This document shows positions 1 to 11,326 of a stretch of DNA of 64,000 bases, one piece after another. Numbering within the stretch: position 1 is the stretch's first letter; every line of letters begins with the position of its first letter. A program made the translations under genes and the position numbers. Under the pieces are notes generated by a model, which did not search any database, had not been told where the DNA came from, and was given only the letters and a program-made list of their open reading frames with translations. This DNA is from Irpex lacteus. Its lineage: Eukaryota > Basidiomycota > Agaricomycetes > Polyporales > Irpicaceae. The stretch is from positions 310,001 through 374,000 of the forward strand of contig MQVO02000022.1 of assembly GCA_001986395.2 (NCBI GenBank), in the 5' to 3' direction.

Positions 1-114
1 AAGCCCTCCTATCATCAACTCTGAAACCCATGAATTATTGTATACGATAAATACCTCTAAGTACACCTACAATGAAAGACAGCTCATCAAGGCATGAAAG
101 GCGCTGCTTTCCGA

Positions 115-1288
115 TCATGCTAACACTGGTGGACTACATCTCTCTCTCGTCTCCCAGTTATTTGTCCACGTCTCACTCCACATGTTCTCCCACAACCTGA
201 CCTCCTCCGTAAAATCTCCCCAATCTCGCTCGTCCTCACTCTCCTTGGCCCGCATGGAAACCTGATCAACACTCAACCCTTCAAACTTCTTCGTCACGAA
301 CGGTTTCACCAGCGTATAATGATACACTCTCATCTCATCCTTCAACCCCGCCCACGCCTCAGGATACCTGTACTTCATCGCCAAGTTTCCGTTGTACACG
401 GGCGGCAGCGTTACTGTCCTTCCCGCAAAATACTGGTTCAAGAACGCCTGCTCGGCGAACTGCATCGGGAAGTCCGTAATAGGCAAAACCTCCAATATAT
501 GCTCGTACACGGCCGAGTTGGGCCGGATGAACAGCACGCCTGCATTAAACTCGAGCGTCATACCACGTTGGTCGCCCCACACGTCCGGAGCGGCCGCAAA
601 CGCGTACGGTAGCTGGAAGACTTCGTCAAAGTTGCGGAGGACGAGGGTGTCGGCGTCCAAGTAGACGAGCGCGTCGAGGCCGATTTTGTCGAGGGACCAG
701 AGTGTAAGTTTGGTGAATTGGTCCATGAAGTGTTGATTGATACCCTTGCCGGTCCCAGGAGGAGCTATGCGGGTGACTGGTACGGGCTCGAAGCCAGAGG
801 AGGTTGCGAGGCAGAGGGAGGAGGGTGATACTGCAGAAGGGAAGTAGAGGACGATCTTGCGGGCGGAGGTGTTGGCTTTGGTGAGGGAGTGGCCGAGGGT
901 GGCTACGGCGGCTGCGTAGGCGTCGTTGTAGAGAGTTGTAACGACGGCATTTCGATGTGGATCAAGGGTCATATTGTGTGGCAAAGGTGATGCTATTGGG
1001 AATGTATTTCTATAGACGAGTCAGCGAACTATTGGGCTACATGTCACTGATAACTGACATGTGTTGGTAATTGTCGAGTGGACGGCGAGCCGGCCGCTTG
1101 CTGAGCTTGACGCCTAGCACGATATTGGCAATGAGTGAGCCTAAGAGAACCAGAGGAATTAACGCCAGTAATAGGACCACTTTGCGGCGCCGCCGGGTGA
1201 TTGGTGGGGTCGATTTTTCCGGATCGTCTGTACTCAGGAGCACATAATTGCGGTGGAGCCTAAAGAGGCCAGAGAAGAGACGGTTCAT
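115..1288 (-). CDS. GT8-family glycosyltransferase, type II membrane protein (paralogue 1)
   Basis: Two exons (1288-1059 and 1009-115) joined over a 49-nt GT/AG intron give 374 residues with no frame break. The N-terminus has a short cytosolic stretch, a basic patch (TRRRRKV) and one hydrophobic segment at about residues 37-60, the layout of a Golgi type II enzyme. The lumenal domain carries LDADTLVLRNFDEVF, a DxD metal/nucleotide-sugar motif, then an NAGVLFIRP block and FAEQAFLNQYF, all typical of glycogenin-like GT8 transferases. In this family the enzyme moves a sugar from a nucleotide donor to an acceptor; the sugar and acceptor cannot be read from sequence. A close paralogue on the same strand starts about 1.8 kb upstream of this start codon. 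The family call is firm and the substrate is unknown. Confidence 0.88.
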
Positions 1289-3075
1289 GATGGGGGTTGA
1301 GAAATGAAAGGCGAGTGGGTGCTGCGGTGTGGATGCAGGCTAAGTAGAGAAAAGCGAATAGTCGGAAAGGAAGGTGGGACCGGGAGAATGGATCGTGTCG
1401 AGATGAGGGAGGGGGATGGGATCCGTTCAGAAGATGTTGCGCTGCCCCCGCCACCTGATTATATGCGGTGAGAAAATGAAACGAGTTGCTCGGTGGCGCC
1501 GTCGAAGAGTACAGCGCCAGTGACAACGAGCAGGGCGTCATTGGCATTGAAATGACCTCACAACGGAGCGCGATATCGCTTCTCAGGGTATTACCGCCGT
1601 CAACTGTGCGCATCGTGTCGTGCGCGTGCCCGGGACTATCTGTGGCATGGAATGCTCAAAACCGAAAGCAAAAGGCGTTTGTAGTGCGACTTACCGCTTC
1701 GGGAACTGCGCGCAGCACCACATTTGCAACGACGCCCCCGCCCTTTCACTGCGCAAGGCAACAAAGATGTCCCTGCATCGCTTTATCCCAATGCTCCGCA
1801 GTGATGTCTCCGTGGTACAGGCAACACCACGGAAACATTGTTCTGCGCTCAGAAAACTCGGCCTCAGAGAGTGGTATTGATCGGTTCGTATCGGCTTCTT
1901 CAAACTAGGAATACATATGGCAATGTCAGCGCGCTGAATTGAGCTTATCTATCAGAGTCCGAACGCTTCTGCCGACACGAGGAGTGCTTACCGGTACCGA
2001 TGTGGTAATGGGCTGGTCTAACCGACGCTGAGACACACGTGGCACGTCCGAATTGTTGGTAGCCTCTCGGCGAGATGCCCTACGAGAGACCGAGAGTATT
2101 AAGTATTTCATCGCTTATTCGAGTAGAAACTGAAATAACTCACTGTAACTATCCATCTCAGAACGTTTGAGAACATTGTGCGACGTAGGAATGATCACCT
2201 CCGACCTGCATGGTGTATTCGTACCGCTGAGTCTTCAGCGCGAAAAGGCTAAGTGATAGTATTTGCATAGCTGCTGCATTGTCGTTTGCCACTGGACCTC
2301 AGCGCAAAGTATCGAGCAGATGATCACAGAGGTTGCATAGTGACCCATGATAATCGTGCGAAAATGGGAAAAACTCCGCCAGAGTTGAACATGGTTTGAT
2401 TGCCAATAACGGCAATCCTCCCGATGTGACTGTTCCCACGCTCCCATCGGGAAATACATTGCCATCGCGCACTGCAACTTGAAGCTAACACTGTTGGTGA
2501 CAGATTATCACTCTTGGTGGTGTTGGTAAAGTATGGAAATTTAAAACGATACAATGAACAGTAGTATTGGATTTTTGGCGGTGTCGTCGTAAGATATTCA
2601 ACACGCCGACTGTGGAATACTCCGAGTCAGGCTGCGCAGTGGACATCAAGGTTCTGGAACGAGGAATACTCGAGTATGTATACGACGAAAAATAAAAGGG
2701 CAGTGATAGGGCGGGTACTTCTGTGGATGCCAAGCCTATGGATTAGTAAAGGTATATAGTTTATCAGAACGTCCCGAAATGGTACACAATACATTACTAG
2801 TAGTATCGCAAACGCCACTCATATGACCACTCCAGCATTGCCGTTCAGATCCGTCAATGGACACGTTCTGTCCGCAGTGCTGTCCGACAGACCCGGAAAC
2901 TCGAGCATCCCAGGGAAGTAGATGATGCTCTTGTTTCCATCGTCACAAATGCTGCCTTGTTGAGTTGGTCCCACTATCGCGCGGCAGGTCTCCCACATTG
3001 CTGCCCCAGAGCCTGATACCTCCTCATGCTGGCGATCTTGAGAACCGCATCAATCCCGCCAATAGTAAACAACAG
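1289..3075. other. Intergenic region between the two GT8 genes
   Basis: About 1.8 kb holding only short open frames without recognisable domains, splice-consistent exons or repeats. It should contain the promoter of the downstream GT8 gene (start 1288, minus strand) and the terminator of the upstream one. No gene is seen. Confidence 0.6.
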
Positions 3076-4328
3076 CTATGGCCACCCCCTCAAACACTCC
3101 TCCTCAATTCTCGTATATGTTGCCTTCGTCTCCCTCCACATATCCCCCCACTTCTCCACTTCCTCTCTATACAACCCCCCTTGGCTCGCCGCAACCTCCT
3201 TCACCCTCTCCCCCACCTCCCCCACCCCGATCTCCCGAAACTTGGGACCCACAAACGGCTTAACGACCGTATAGTGTATGACCCTCACCTCGTCCCCTTC
3301 CCATAGTGCCTTCCACATCTCGGGGTACCGCTTCTTGCTGACAATGTTCGAGTTGTAGACTGAGGGCAATGTTACTGTCTTTCCTGCGAAGTATTGGTTG
3401 AGGAATGCTTGTTCGGCGAAGAAGAGAGGGAAGCGCGTGGTCGGGAGGACATCGAGCATCCGCTCGAACGTGTTCTTGTCAGGCCGCAAGAACAGCACGC
3501 CCGCATTGAACTCGAGTGTCATGCCACGAGACTCCTCCCATACGTCCGGGACCGCAGCGAACTTCCACGGCATATCAAACACCTCGTCAAAATTCCTAAG
3601 CACAAGTGTATCCGCATCGAGGTACACGAGCCCGTCGATAGGTATGCCATGTATGGAGGTGAGTGACCACAATGTCAGCTTCGTAAATTGGTCGAGGAAG
3701 TGATCATGGATTCCCGCGCCGGAGTGCGGTGGTGCAATGCGTGTGACGGGTATGGGGTCGAAGCCCGATGAGGTGGCGAGGCAGAGCGCGGAGGGGGAGA
3801 TGGTAGCGGGGAAGTACAGGACAATGAGCTTGGCGGAGGTGTTGGCGAGGCGGAGGGAGTGACCGAGGGTGGCTACTGCGGTCGCGTAGGAGTCAGAGAA
3901 GAGGGTGGTGACGATGGCGTTGGTGCTGTTGGCGGTGGGATTTGAGGATGTGGTGTATACTAGATTGGAGGTATAGCTGATGAGTTTGGGTCAGTGGTGG
4001 ACGGTGCGGTCTGGAAGGCGAGGAGTACATACAGGTTTTGGAAGTCGTCGAGCGGACGTGGGGGGTTGGTAGAATTTGTGAACTTGACGAGCGAGACGAT
4101 GTTGAAGACAGCCGACGCGAGAACTAACACGGCTAGCGCGAGCGTAAATTTTCGGCGTTTGCGTCGGGCCTGCGGAAAGGGTTCATCTTCGCTAAGCCCA
4201 AGTGGCATATATTGACTATGCAGCGTCCGGAAGCGAGACGGGAGATAGCTCATAACAGACGAAAAGGGGCGAAGAACTGAACGAGCAGATAGAGGGGCAG
4301 CACTGTATTCCTCCTCGAACGTTTCCAT
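3076..4328 (-). CDS. GT8-family glycosyltransferase, type II membrane protein (paralogue 2)
   Basis: Exon 1 (4328-4033) and exon 2 (3976-3076) are joined over a 56-nt intron placed as in paralogue 1 and give 398 residues. The start is the ATG at 4328. A basic stretch (ARRKRRKF) precedes a single hydrophobic segment (about residues 63-82), followed by a short stalk with NxT/NxS sites. The catalytic domain keeps LDADTLVLRNFDEVF, NAGVLFLRP and FAEQAFLNQYF. The two genes share the intron position, the block VATLGHSL and the block LATSSGF, so they arose by tandem duplication. The role is presumably transfer of a sugar in the Golgi lumen; donor and acceptor are not known. Confidence 0.88.
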
Positions 4329-6453
4329 CACCCTACTTAAAGCTTAAGCAAGCGATCAGATGCGGGAGTGAGAGGGTGATACAACTGACCTGGGAGAACA
4401 ACGACATAGCCGCTATATACCTAATACAAAGATGTCAATGAAAGACCGGGAAACGAGAACAGCCATTGCTTTGGTCGCTTCATGACAAGCGCGTGGTCGC
4501 CGAGACGGGAGACGCTATGTCCCAAACTGCTGCGAGCTGTCTTTTCGGGATATTCACTGGCAACATGGGGTGTTCTTCGTCCTTTCAAGATCGATGGAAG
4601 GGTCAGCAAGCGCACACGGTGAGATATCTTCATAATATGGGTATCACTCACTGGCCACACTGCAGGCATACGGATATCTTCCCATCGCATGGCTCATGGT
4701 AGGTCTTCGAACTCGTCTCTGAGCATTACGGATGTCAGAGCGTGGGCGGTCATTATTTTACCAACATTTCTTCGTTGCAGTCATCCCTTTCAAGCGCGTG
4801 CACAGTAAGTGCCATGATGCACGCATATTCGTCCGCGCGTGGCTCGCATCCCCATTGATTTGGACGGTGTTAGAAGCTCAAGTTAGTCGTGGACGCCGTG
4901 GTTGAGCGTAACGCTTGCGATTCCCGAGGAGTTTGTAACGAAGCGCTTGTACGACGCCGAGGTGGCTTACGCCACATTCTCAGGATAATCGACTCGGATA
5001 CTCGTTTGCATAGAGTCGACGCCCGACGATAGCCGCACGGCGCAACTAGCGTCACTCAGAGGGAGATGTATGAGAGCCGACAGATGCCTCTCGGAGAAGA
5101 GGCGTCAGAACAAACCGCAGCCTTATCACCAAAGATGCGAGCCAGGTGTTGCACCGAGCGGCTTTCAGCGGCTGTAACATACTCTAGGATAGGCACGTTG
5201 AATATATTGAGCCAACCTGAATGAATGTACGTACCGTCACAAATGCTCGATCATTATGGGCATGATATCATCTGTCTTTCGACCCTTCCTCGATGCTCGA
5301 CCGCAGCACCCTCCTGAGCCAACGTGATAAAAATGCAGGAGTCGTCCACATCCACTTGAACGAAGATGCAGATGCAGTACAGAGTACTGAACACATGATG
5401 TCCTGTTGACTTGTAAGTGACATGCCATGGGATGCGCAGTCGGTCAGTATATGTGCGTCCACCCTGGCAAACAACCAACTCAGGTCCACAACGCAACATC
5501 TCTCTTCGGGAATCGCGGCTTTGGAAGCCCGTGAGTCTTGCAGCAAGCTTGCAGAGTCGGAACCGCAGTAGTAAACCGAGATAAGACTGAGGATTCACGT
5601 TGCTGCGGACGATGCCATTAAAGATTATTCGACATATAGTGATGTACCACTTACTGCGCACATCCTGGTCGAGTTGAGAGCCTGATGGTCATGAATTCGC
5701 CAGAGGTAATTAGTTGACAAGCGATTGGTAGCAGTTGTAAGTGTGCAACGAGGGTAAGAATGGGAACAAATGATTCTTAATTGGGTACACCGTTTCCCAG
5801 TAAACCTCGAACTCTTCAATGTTGGTGGTGGTAGCAGAGGCTTCCGTCTATTCCCATCTGGAGAAGCGAGTATAGCGCTTCTACTGATTACATAAGCTTG
5901 CCATTGTCACGATCTTTGAGCGAACGAGGTGCAGCGGCGTGGTACTCATTCATGGACTCGGATTTAGTGCGCACGGCCCACATCTGTGAAGGCGTTCAAG
6001 AGTACATTCACCATATGCATGCTGCCGAAAATGATCGATGATTATGGGAGGTGTGTCTATATTCGGTGACCTGGATGAACGAGATCGTGGCAGCTCGTCC
6101 ACTGCTTCAAGAGAGAATAATACAGATACTTACATGACGAGGAGTGTCATACTACTTGACGTAGCCACTGGCACAAGAGTCGCGGACCGGGTAGGTACTC
6201 GTGGTCGCAACTTTGTCATTATAAACTACATACGCGTTTCTGATAGGGATAATAGGATCCGAGGATAGGTATACTATGAGGACCTTGCGGTCTGTGGACG
6301 TGAAGCGCATGAGTTCATCGGAAGATGGACACAAAAGGAAGGTTCGTAAGGAGAACACTAGCACGTAAAACACCAAAGATACGCAGCAGGACGCCTACTT
6401 GGTGTCTGATAAAGTCAATTGATGATTGAATGAAAATCAGCTTCTTACATGTC
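4329..6453. other. Intergenic region, no gene seen
   Basis: About 2.1 kb with only short overlapping frames on both strands. None shows a domain, a signal peptide followed by a plausible exon chain, or repeat structure. Part of it must be the promoter of the GT8 gene that starts at 4328. Confidence 0.55.
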
Positions 6454-7542
6454 CTAGGAGAGAGTTGAACAGTACTCACTTTTCGGGTACTTCTTTGGAG
6501 CATATATGGGAGACAAGAATTCCGATATTTGGTCGATCGTTCCCAGCAGCTTTGTATTAATAAGCATGCGATAAGAGGGGAAATCCCGAGACGGAAGTGA
6601 GGGTAATTTTGGCTGGCGCGAGGTCACTTTATTGTGTTCCTTCTGAAGTTTCTCTCGAGTCGCATCCCATATTTTCTTCTCCTCAGGGGAAAGTCGCTTA
6701 AACCTCGTCGCACCCGATTTCCATAAAAGGTACAATGCAATCGAGTGCTCTTGATTGTTGATGGGGCTGATGCCGGAGAAAGGAAGCTGAGGCCAGTTCT
6801 CAACTGTAACACCGTATTTCTTGGTGATACGTGTGTCGAAGCTTTTGTAAGACATTCTCACAGGCCTGCGACCTATAATCTCCTCTTATGATATTGTCAG
6901 TCAATAGAACGATAAGTAGAGAGAGAGATACATGCCAAGCTTCCCCGCTATTAAATTTTGGATGTGCGGTTTGAGGCCTCCTCTAGGCAAATACCATGCG
7001 CGTCGGAGGATTCTGAGACGATGGTCTTCCCTCAGCCACATCATACTTCGGATCTGGTCGGGTGGCATATTCTTGATCTCCTTCAGCCGATCAAGGTATT
7101 CTTCCATCTCTTCAGAAATGTTATCGAGTTCTGTAAGCATTTGAGATTGCTGTTCATCAAGCCATTGTAGCGTGGACTCCTTCTGCTTTAGGTACGCATC
7201 GTCCGTGGCAGCAAAGCGTTCCAGTGGGTCCATAGCTAGCCAACGTTTGCGTATTTGGTTACGCACTTCTGGGGCGAATAGATAGGGTTGCTTCGTGCCC
7301 TCAGATAATACTGTATGAGCCAGATGAATAGCCATTCTTGTGTGATCAGTAGATGTATCCATACCATAATTCTTCGCTTTCAGTTCTTGCATCAAAAAAC
7401 AATGGTAGCGGTCCGCACGGATTTTTGGTGCCTTACGTTGTGTTTGTATCTTCTCTCTAGAAATATTCCGAGTCGCGCCGACGGAAGTTAAACGGGGGAG
7501 AAAAAGAGGAGGCGGCCTGTGCGAAACGAAGATAGGATGCAT
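6454..7542 (-). pseudogene. Unrecognised agaricomycete gene, two exons that do not join in frame
   Basis: Two minus-strand coding blocks, 7542-6932 and about 6872-6454, read as one protein of roughly 340 residues. The first has a helical region with EEMEEYLDRLKEIKNMPPDQ and REDHRLRILRRAWYLPRGG. The second starts near KKYGVTVENWPQLPF and continues with RFKRLSPEEKKIW. I have the impression of a large agaricomycete family of unknown function with this style of sequence, but cannot name it. A GT/AG intron (6931-6873) separates the blocks, yet the donor leaves two bases and the acceptor needs one, so the join shifts frame. Either the gene is decayed or a splice site was missed. The hAT insertion at 7687 lies about 145 bp upstream of its start, where the promoter would be. 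Confidence 0.45.
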
Positions 7543-7678
7543 GCCTTGAACCTAGCGTCTTCCTCAAGTTGAGCTCGAATATCGAGAGAGTTGCGTAGAA
7601 AGCCCGAACTGCCAGTGGGCCAGAGTGCTTACTAGTAGGTTGGTTGCACCAAAATTCACGATAGTTGCTTCAGAGGTG

Positions 7679-7686
7679 AGCGGAAT
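7679..7686. repeat. hAT target-site duplication, left (AGCGGAAT)
   Basis: Direct copy of 19175-19182, immediately outside the left terminal repeat of the interrupted hAT element. The perfect match after an 11.5-kb interval shows that the inner element arrived after the hAT insertion. Confidence 0.95.
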
Positions 7687-7838
7687 TAGAGCGCTGCGAA
7701 GAACTGTCGGGCTTGGATTTTTCACGTTAGTAACGTTATAGACAAATCGCCGTTTGATTTCACACGGTTAATAACCAGTTAATAACCCAATAATAACATT
7801 TATTGTACACATCAGCAATGAACAATCTCTACGATGCA

Positions 7839-8174
7839 CTACAGACTCCAGTCGGATTCTTGTAAGATACGCGGTTGAGAGCTCTTCTTGGGAGCAGCTG
7901 CTACAGGCCGAGCTGGCCTCGAAGGAGCAGTAACAGGCTCATCCGACAGCAGATCACGGAGAGTGTGAGAGTTGAGGTTTGCAATCTCCTCGACAACGAG
8001 CCTGTCGCTAGGTTCTTTATCATACGGACGTTGCTTCCGTGTCTGCGCTGTATCCCAGTCGAATTCTTCGAATTCTGAGTCACTTGCGCGGCCGGGTTCT
8101 TGCACATTGTTTGAGTCACCGCCTTCGCCGCCTGAGTCGGAATCAGAGTCACTCTCCAAACCGCTGGTACCACC
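7839..8174 (-). pseudogene. hAT transposase, 3' fragment of the split gene
   Basis: This is the end of transposase exon 8, read on the minus strand to its stop at 7839-7841. It encodes the acidic, serine-rich C-terminal tail (SDSDSDSGGEGG and onward to ILQESDWSL) and is identical in protein to 34730-35059 of the intact copy. The reading frame runs on into the left terminal repeat of the inner element, which makes a misleading longer frame up to about 8327. Alone it lacks all catalytic parts. Confidence 0.9.
8166..8174. repeat. 9-bp target-site duplication of the inner element, left (GGTACCACC)
   Basis: The 9-mer occurs again at 15564-15572. In the uninterrupted hAT copy (around 34724-34732, other strand) it is present once. 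This pins the insertion point to the base; the CTAG shared by both element ends leaves only a one-base ambiguity in how the ends are named. Confidence 0.92.
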
Positions 8175-8312
8175 TAGGCTCGTCCCCAGCCGCTTTCGGA
8201 TCAGTCGTCCCTCCGTGATGCGTAAGCGGCTGGTACAACTGAACCGTGAAACTCGACCCACCCTCTTAGCGCTGGACCGTGTGAAAACGTACTTAGAATA
8301 ATCGCGCGTTCG
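8175..8312. repeat. Terminal inverted repeat of the inner element, left
   Basis: Starts TAGGCTCG and matches the reverse complement of 15398-15563. The inner 80 bp are best conserved, including CCGTGAAACTCGACCC, AGCGCTGGACCGTGTG and AAAACGTACTTAGA. The outer 50 bp are looser apart from the terminal TAG(G/A)CTCG. Confidence 0.88.
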
Positions 8313-8454
8313 ACGACTGCTTAACAACGTCGTGCTTATACCACATCCTCATCATGTCGTCCTATGCCCTAGTATGTTAATGAAAAGTTGCTTCTATGCT
8401 CATTATAATTGTCTCTGTGCAAAAGCTGTGGCAGAATACATCCAGGTACGTTCT

Positions 8455-11124
8455 CTATTGCATGTGGAATGGGGCAGGAGGATAGTGGTGAGGGTCGGGT
8501 TGGGCCCTGGAAGGGGGTTCACGCCGTGAGGGGTGTGGGACACCTTGCATAAGTGTATACGGAGGGTACTGAGGAGGTGAAAGAGCCTCTTGTGGGTTAC
8601 GGAGTAGATGCGAGGGATATCCGGGCTGGGGTGCTGCCATCGGTTGCCAGTGTGGCGGATCCCTTGGAACTGCACCTTCGACCGCCAGGTGGTGTCTGTT
8701 ATTAGTGATAGTCCCCGTGTATCCCATAGGAGGTGGGTAAGGGCTGTATTGAACAGTGAAATATGGTGGTGGATAGGTCATGGGAGGGTATGTGTTTCTG
8801 TACGCTCCATGCACCTGGCTATTACTTACTTGCACTGGCATCTGACTACGATAGGGATACTCCGTAGGATAATAGTCACCAGTGTACGTATTGGGCAGGT
8901 GTGCTGCGTGTGTGGTGACCGGAGTGCCTCTGAGTAGCTGTTGAGCTGTAGCAGGCGGCGTAGCGAGTCCAGTTATTTCGGGAGCTTGGGGTACGGCAGT
9001 CGGTCGCGACTTCTTTGCCACACGCTCGGCTTCGTTGACGTTGTCCGCAGGGCTACGCTTCGGCTTTCGCGACACCTTCGGCATCGGAGTGAATGTAGCC
9101 TCGACGCCCTCGGTCCGTGCCATTAACTCCTCGCCATACCGGTCCCACCACAACCACGACGACCTCAGCATCCCTTCCACCACCTCTCGCGTCAAAGTGC
9201 CAACGGACGACAAGTTGACGACCTCGTCATCGCTCAGGATAGCTGAAGAGTCAAGCGGGGAACGGCGATGATCACGCTCGAAGACGGTGTCACGCCACTT
9301 CTCCAGGAGGTTGCGCATGGACTCATCAGGAAGGCCTTTTGCCAGGGGCTTGATAGTGGCAGAAGACTTCGTTAAGGGTGCTGGACGTGTGCGCTGCAGG
9401 AGTGCGGGCACACATATGTCGCAGCATGCTACCGTTGAGCCTACTCTCACGGTCAGCACAATTAAGCCTGGCTTGACAACGGTGCTGACTCTTACCTGGA
9501 TCCTGCGCGTTGTCGAAGATCTTCGCCCATAGCTTTCGGCGGCAGGTGACACTCTGGACGAAGGCAAGTAGTCCCTCGTCGTCTGCACAGAGATCAAGTA
9601 CTGGTTGCTGACCTGTGGGGACGTCATCATTACCAGTGCAGCCGCCACGCTTCACTCCGTGAGTGACCGCCCACTCCTTCAACACCGCCTTTTCTTCTGT
9701 TGTGCGCTTTGTTCGCGCTTTCTTTGCTTGTGTTGCCAGAGCTCGCGCGTCATCAGTCGTTAAAGCGATTGCGTAGACGGAAGGTTCAACTAGTAGCACG
9801 GCCAATCCCTCTTGATTGGCCCCACGCGCTGCTCGCCCTGCCCTCTGAATGAAGTTTGACAGTGTTCCTGGGAGCTTCCATTGTACCACCACGCGTATAT
9901 CCGGGACGTTGCATCCCTAGAAGCCGGCATGAACGTTGTGCGGTGATAATCAGTGAGTTGACCACTTACCATTCCGGCAGCCTCCGTGCATATCAGGATG
10001 CGAACATTCCCTTCCCTAAACTCGCTCATAGCCTTCTGACGGTACGGTAGTGAGAGTCGCGCATTATACGGCCGTATGGTAGTGTCATCGAGCTCCGGGT
10101 TCCTCTCTCGGAGAACATCACGTAAGTGCTGTATAATCTCTGCCCCAGTGTCAATGTCATCGACGTAAATCCAGGTCTTCGGTATGTCCTCAATCGAGGA
10201 AACAGTGTCGGGTATGACAAAGTCGAGGTCGGTATACGTGTTCATGGGGTTCTGACACGCGCGAACGACAACAGATATATTGGGTCTGTTGTTGCCAATG
10301 TCGACAAAGCTACTGGTGGTCTTCGAGAAGTGTAGCTTGCTTTGGATGTCCCGGCGAACACGAGCAGTAAGGGTCGCCGAAACAGCGATGACTGAGGTAG
10401 AGGCGGGTAGGAATGCGCGCACATTACCAAGGGTTGCGTACTTCTTGCGGAATTGGGCTCCCCAATGCGATATGCAATGTGCCTCGTCGACAAAGAGAGC
10501 TATTACTCTTCGCGTAAATAGCCGGTTACGGAGGAGACGTTCCGTGAAGGAACGAGATTGCATCATCTCGGGTGAGACTAGTATGACTTTGTACTTCCCA
10601 GTAAGTATCTCCTGGGCTATTAATGAGATTATGCCAATGCAATAGCACTGTATTGACGTACCTTGGCTGCCATAGGCGAAAGCGCACCGTTTTTACTATG
10701 AATCGAGATTGCGTCCAGCCCGAATTCGTTTTTGAATGTTTCTACCTGTACGTTACAACTTGTAAATATTGTGATTGATTTACTAAACGATTTCCAGACG
10801 TACCATCTCCTCTGCGAGTTGAATAAGAGGAGTTGCGATGAGCGTCACTCCGTCTTTTATCCAAGTATGGGGGCCAGCCGCAATAGTAGTCTTGCCCGCA
10901 CCAGTCGAAGCGTGCACTACCATATCGGTGCCTTCGATCTGAGCCTTGATAGCTTCAAGCTGGAAGTCATAGGGCTCGCGACCGTATGCTTTACGTAGCC
11001 TGTCTTTCAAGTCTTCAGTCTCCTCAGGGGTCAGCTGCTTCCGTTCGCGCACAGAGCCGGATTGGTTTCGAGATCCCCAGCCTGAACTTTTTCGAGTTTT
11101 AGCCTTGCTACGAGGGACTTTCAT
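8455..11124 (-). CDS. RecQ-like superfamily 2 DNA helicase of the inner element
   Basis: Five exons (11124-10804, 10745-10662, 10611-9970, 9916-9496, 9443-8455) join in frame to 818 residues. Helicase motifs in order are STGAGKTT (motif I, about residue 72), DEAHCISHWG (motif II, about 173), AVSATLT (motif III, about 207), ICTEAAGMG(C) (motif V region) and QRAGRAARG (motif VI, about 373). The DEAH(C) followed by ISHWG is diagnostic of RecQ. A cysteine cluster spanning the exon 4/5 join (CRRKLW and ACCDIC) resembles the RecQ zinc-binding module. The last 180 residues are proline/tyrosine-rich and unrelated to cellular RecQ; no HRDC domain is visible. The expected role is ATP-driven 3'-5' unwinding, here presumably for moving or copying the element. 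The gene appears intact. Confidence 0.88.
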
Positions 11125-11326
11125 AATGAATGAAGGAGGGAAGAGGACTGGGAGAGATGTACACTGTAGGTGTCTGGGTCAGGGATATACGTAGCTCTGT
11201 TTACCCCAAGCCCAAACAGCGGAAGTAAATATACATGACAATTTTCAAGCAAAATCTAGAGTACGATCAGCACCACTGTGACTTCACATATGTACCCTCT
11301 CCCCTCACGCCAACTATCATTTCCGC
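11125..11326. promoter_or_regulatory. Divergent promoter region of the inner element
   Basis: The 202 bp between the two start codons are all the non-coding DNA between the helicase and the DUF6589 gene, so both promoters must lie here. No individual box is clear enough to name. Confidence 0.5.

Noticed and set aside
319..664. Plus-strand open frames over the first GT8 gene
   Set aside because: Antisense shadows of a well-supported catalytic domain; no domain of their own.
1260..1908. Open frames on both strands of about 120-140 residues
   Set aside because: Low complexity, no signal or domain, and mutually overlapping.
7839..8327. A 162-residue minus-strand frame
   Set aside because: Chimaera of the hAT transposase tail and the left repeat of the inner element; only 7839-8174 is transposase.
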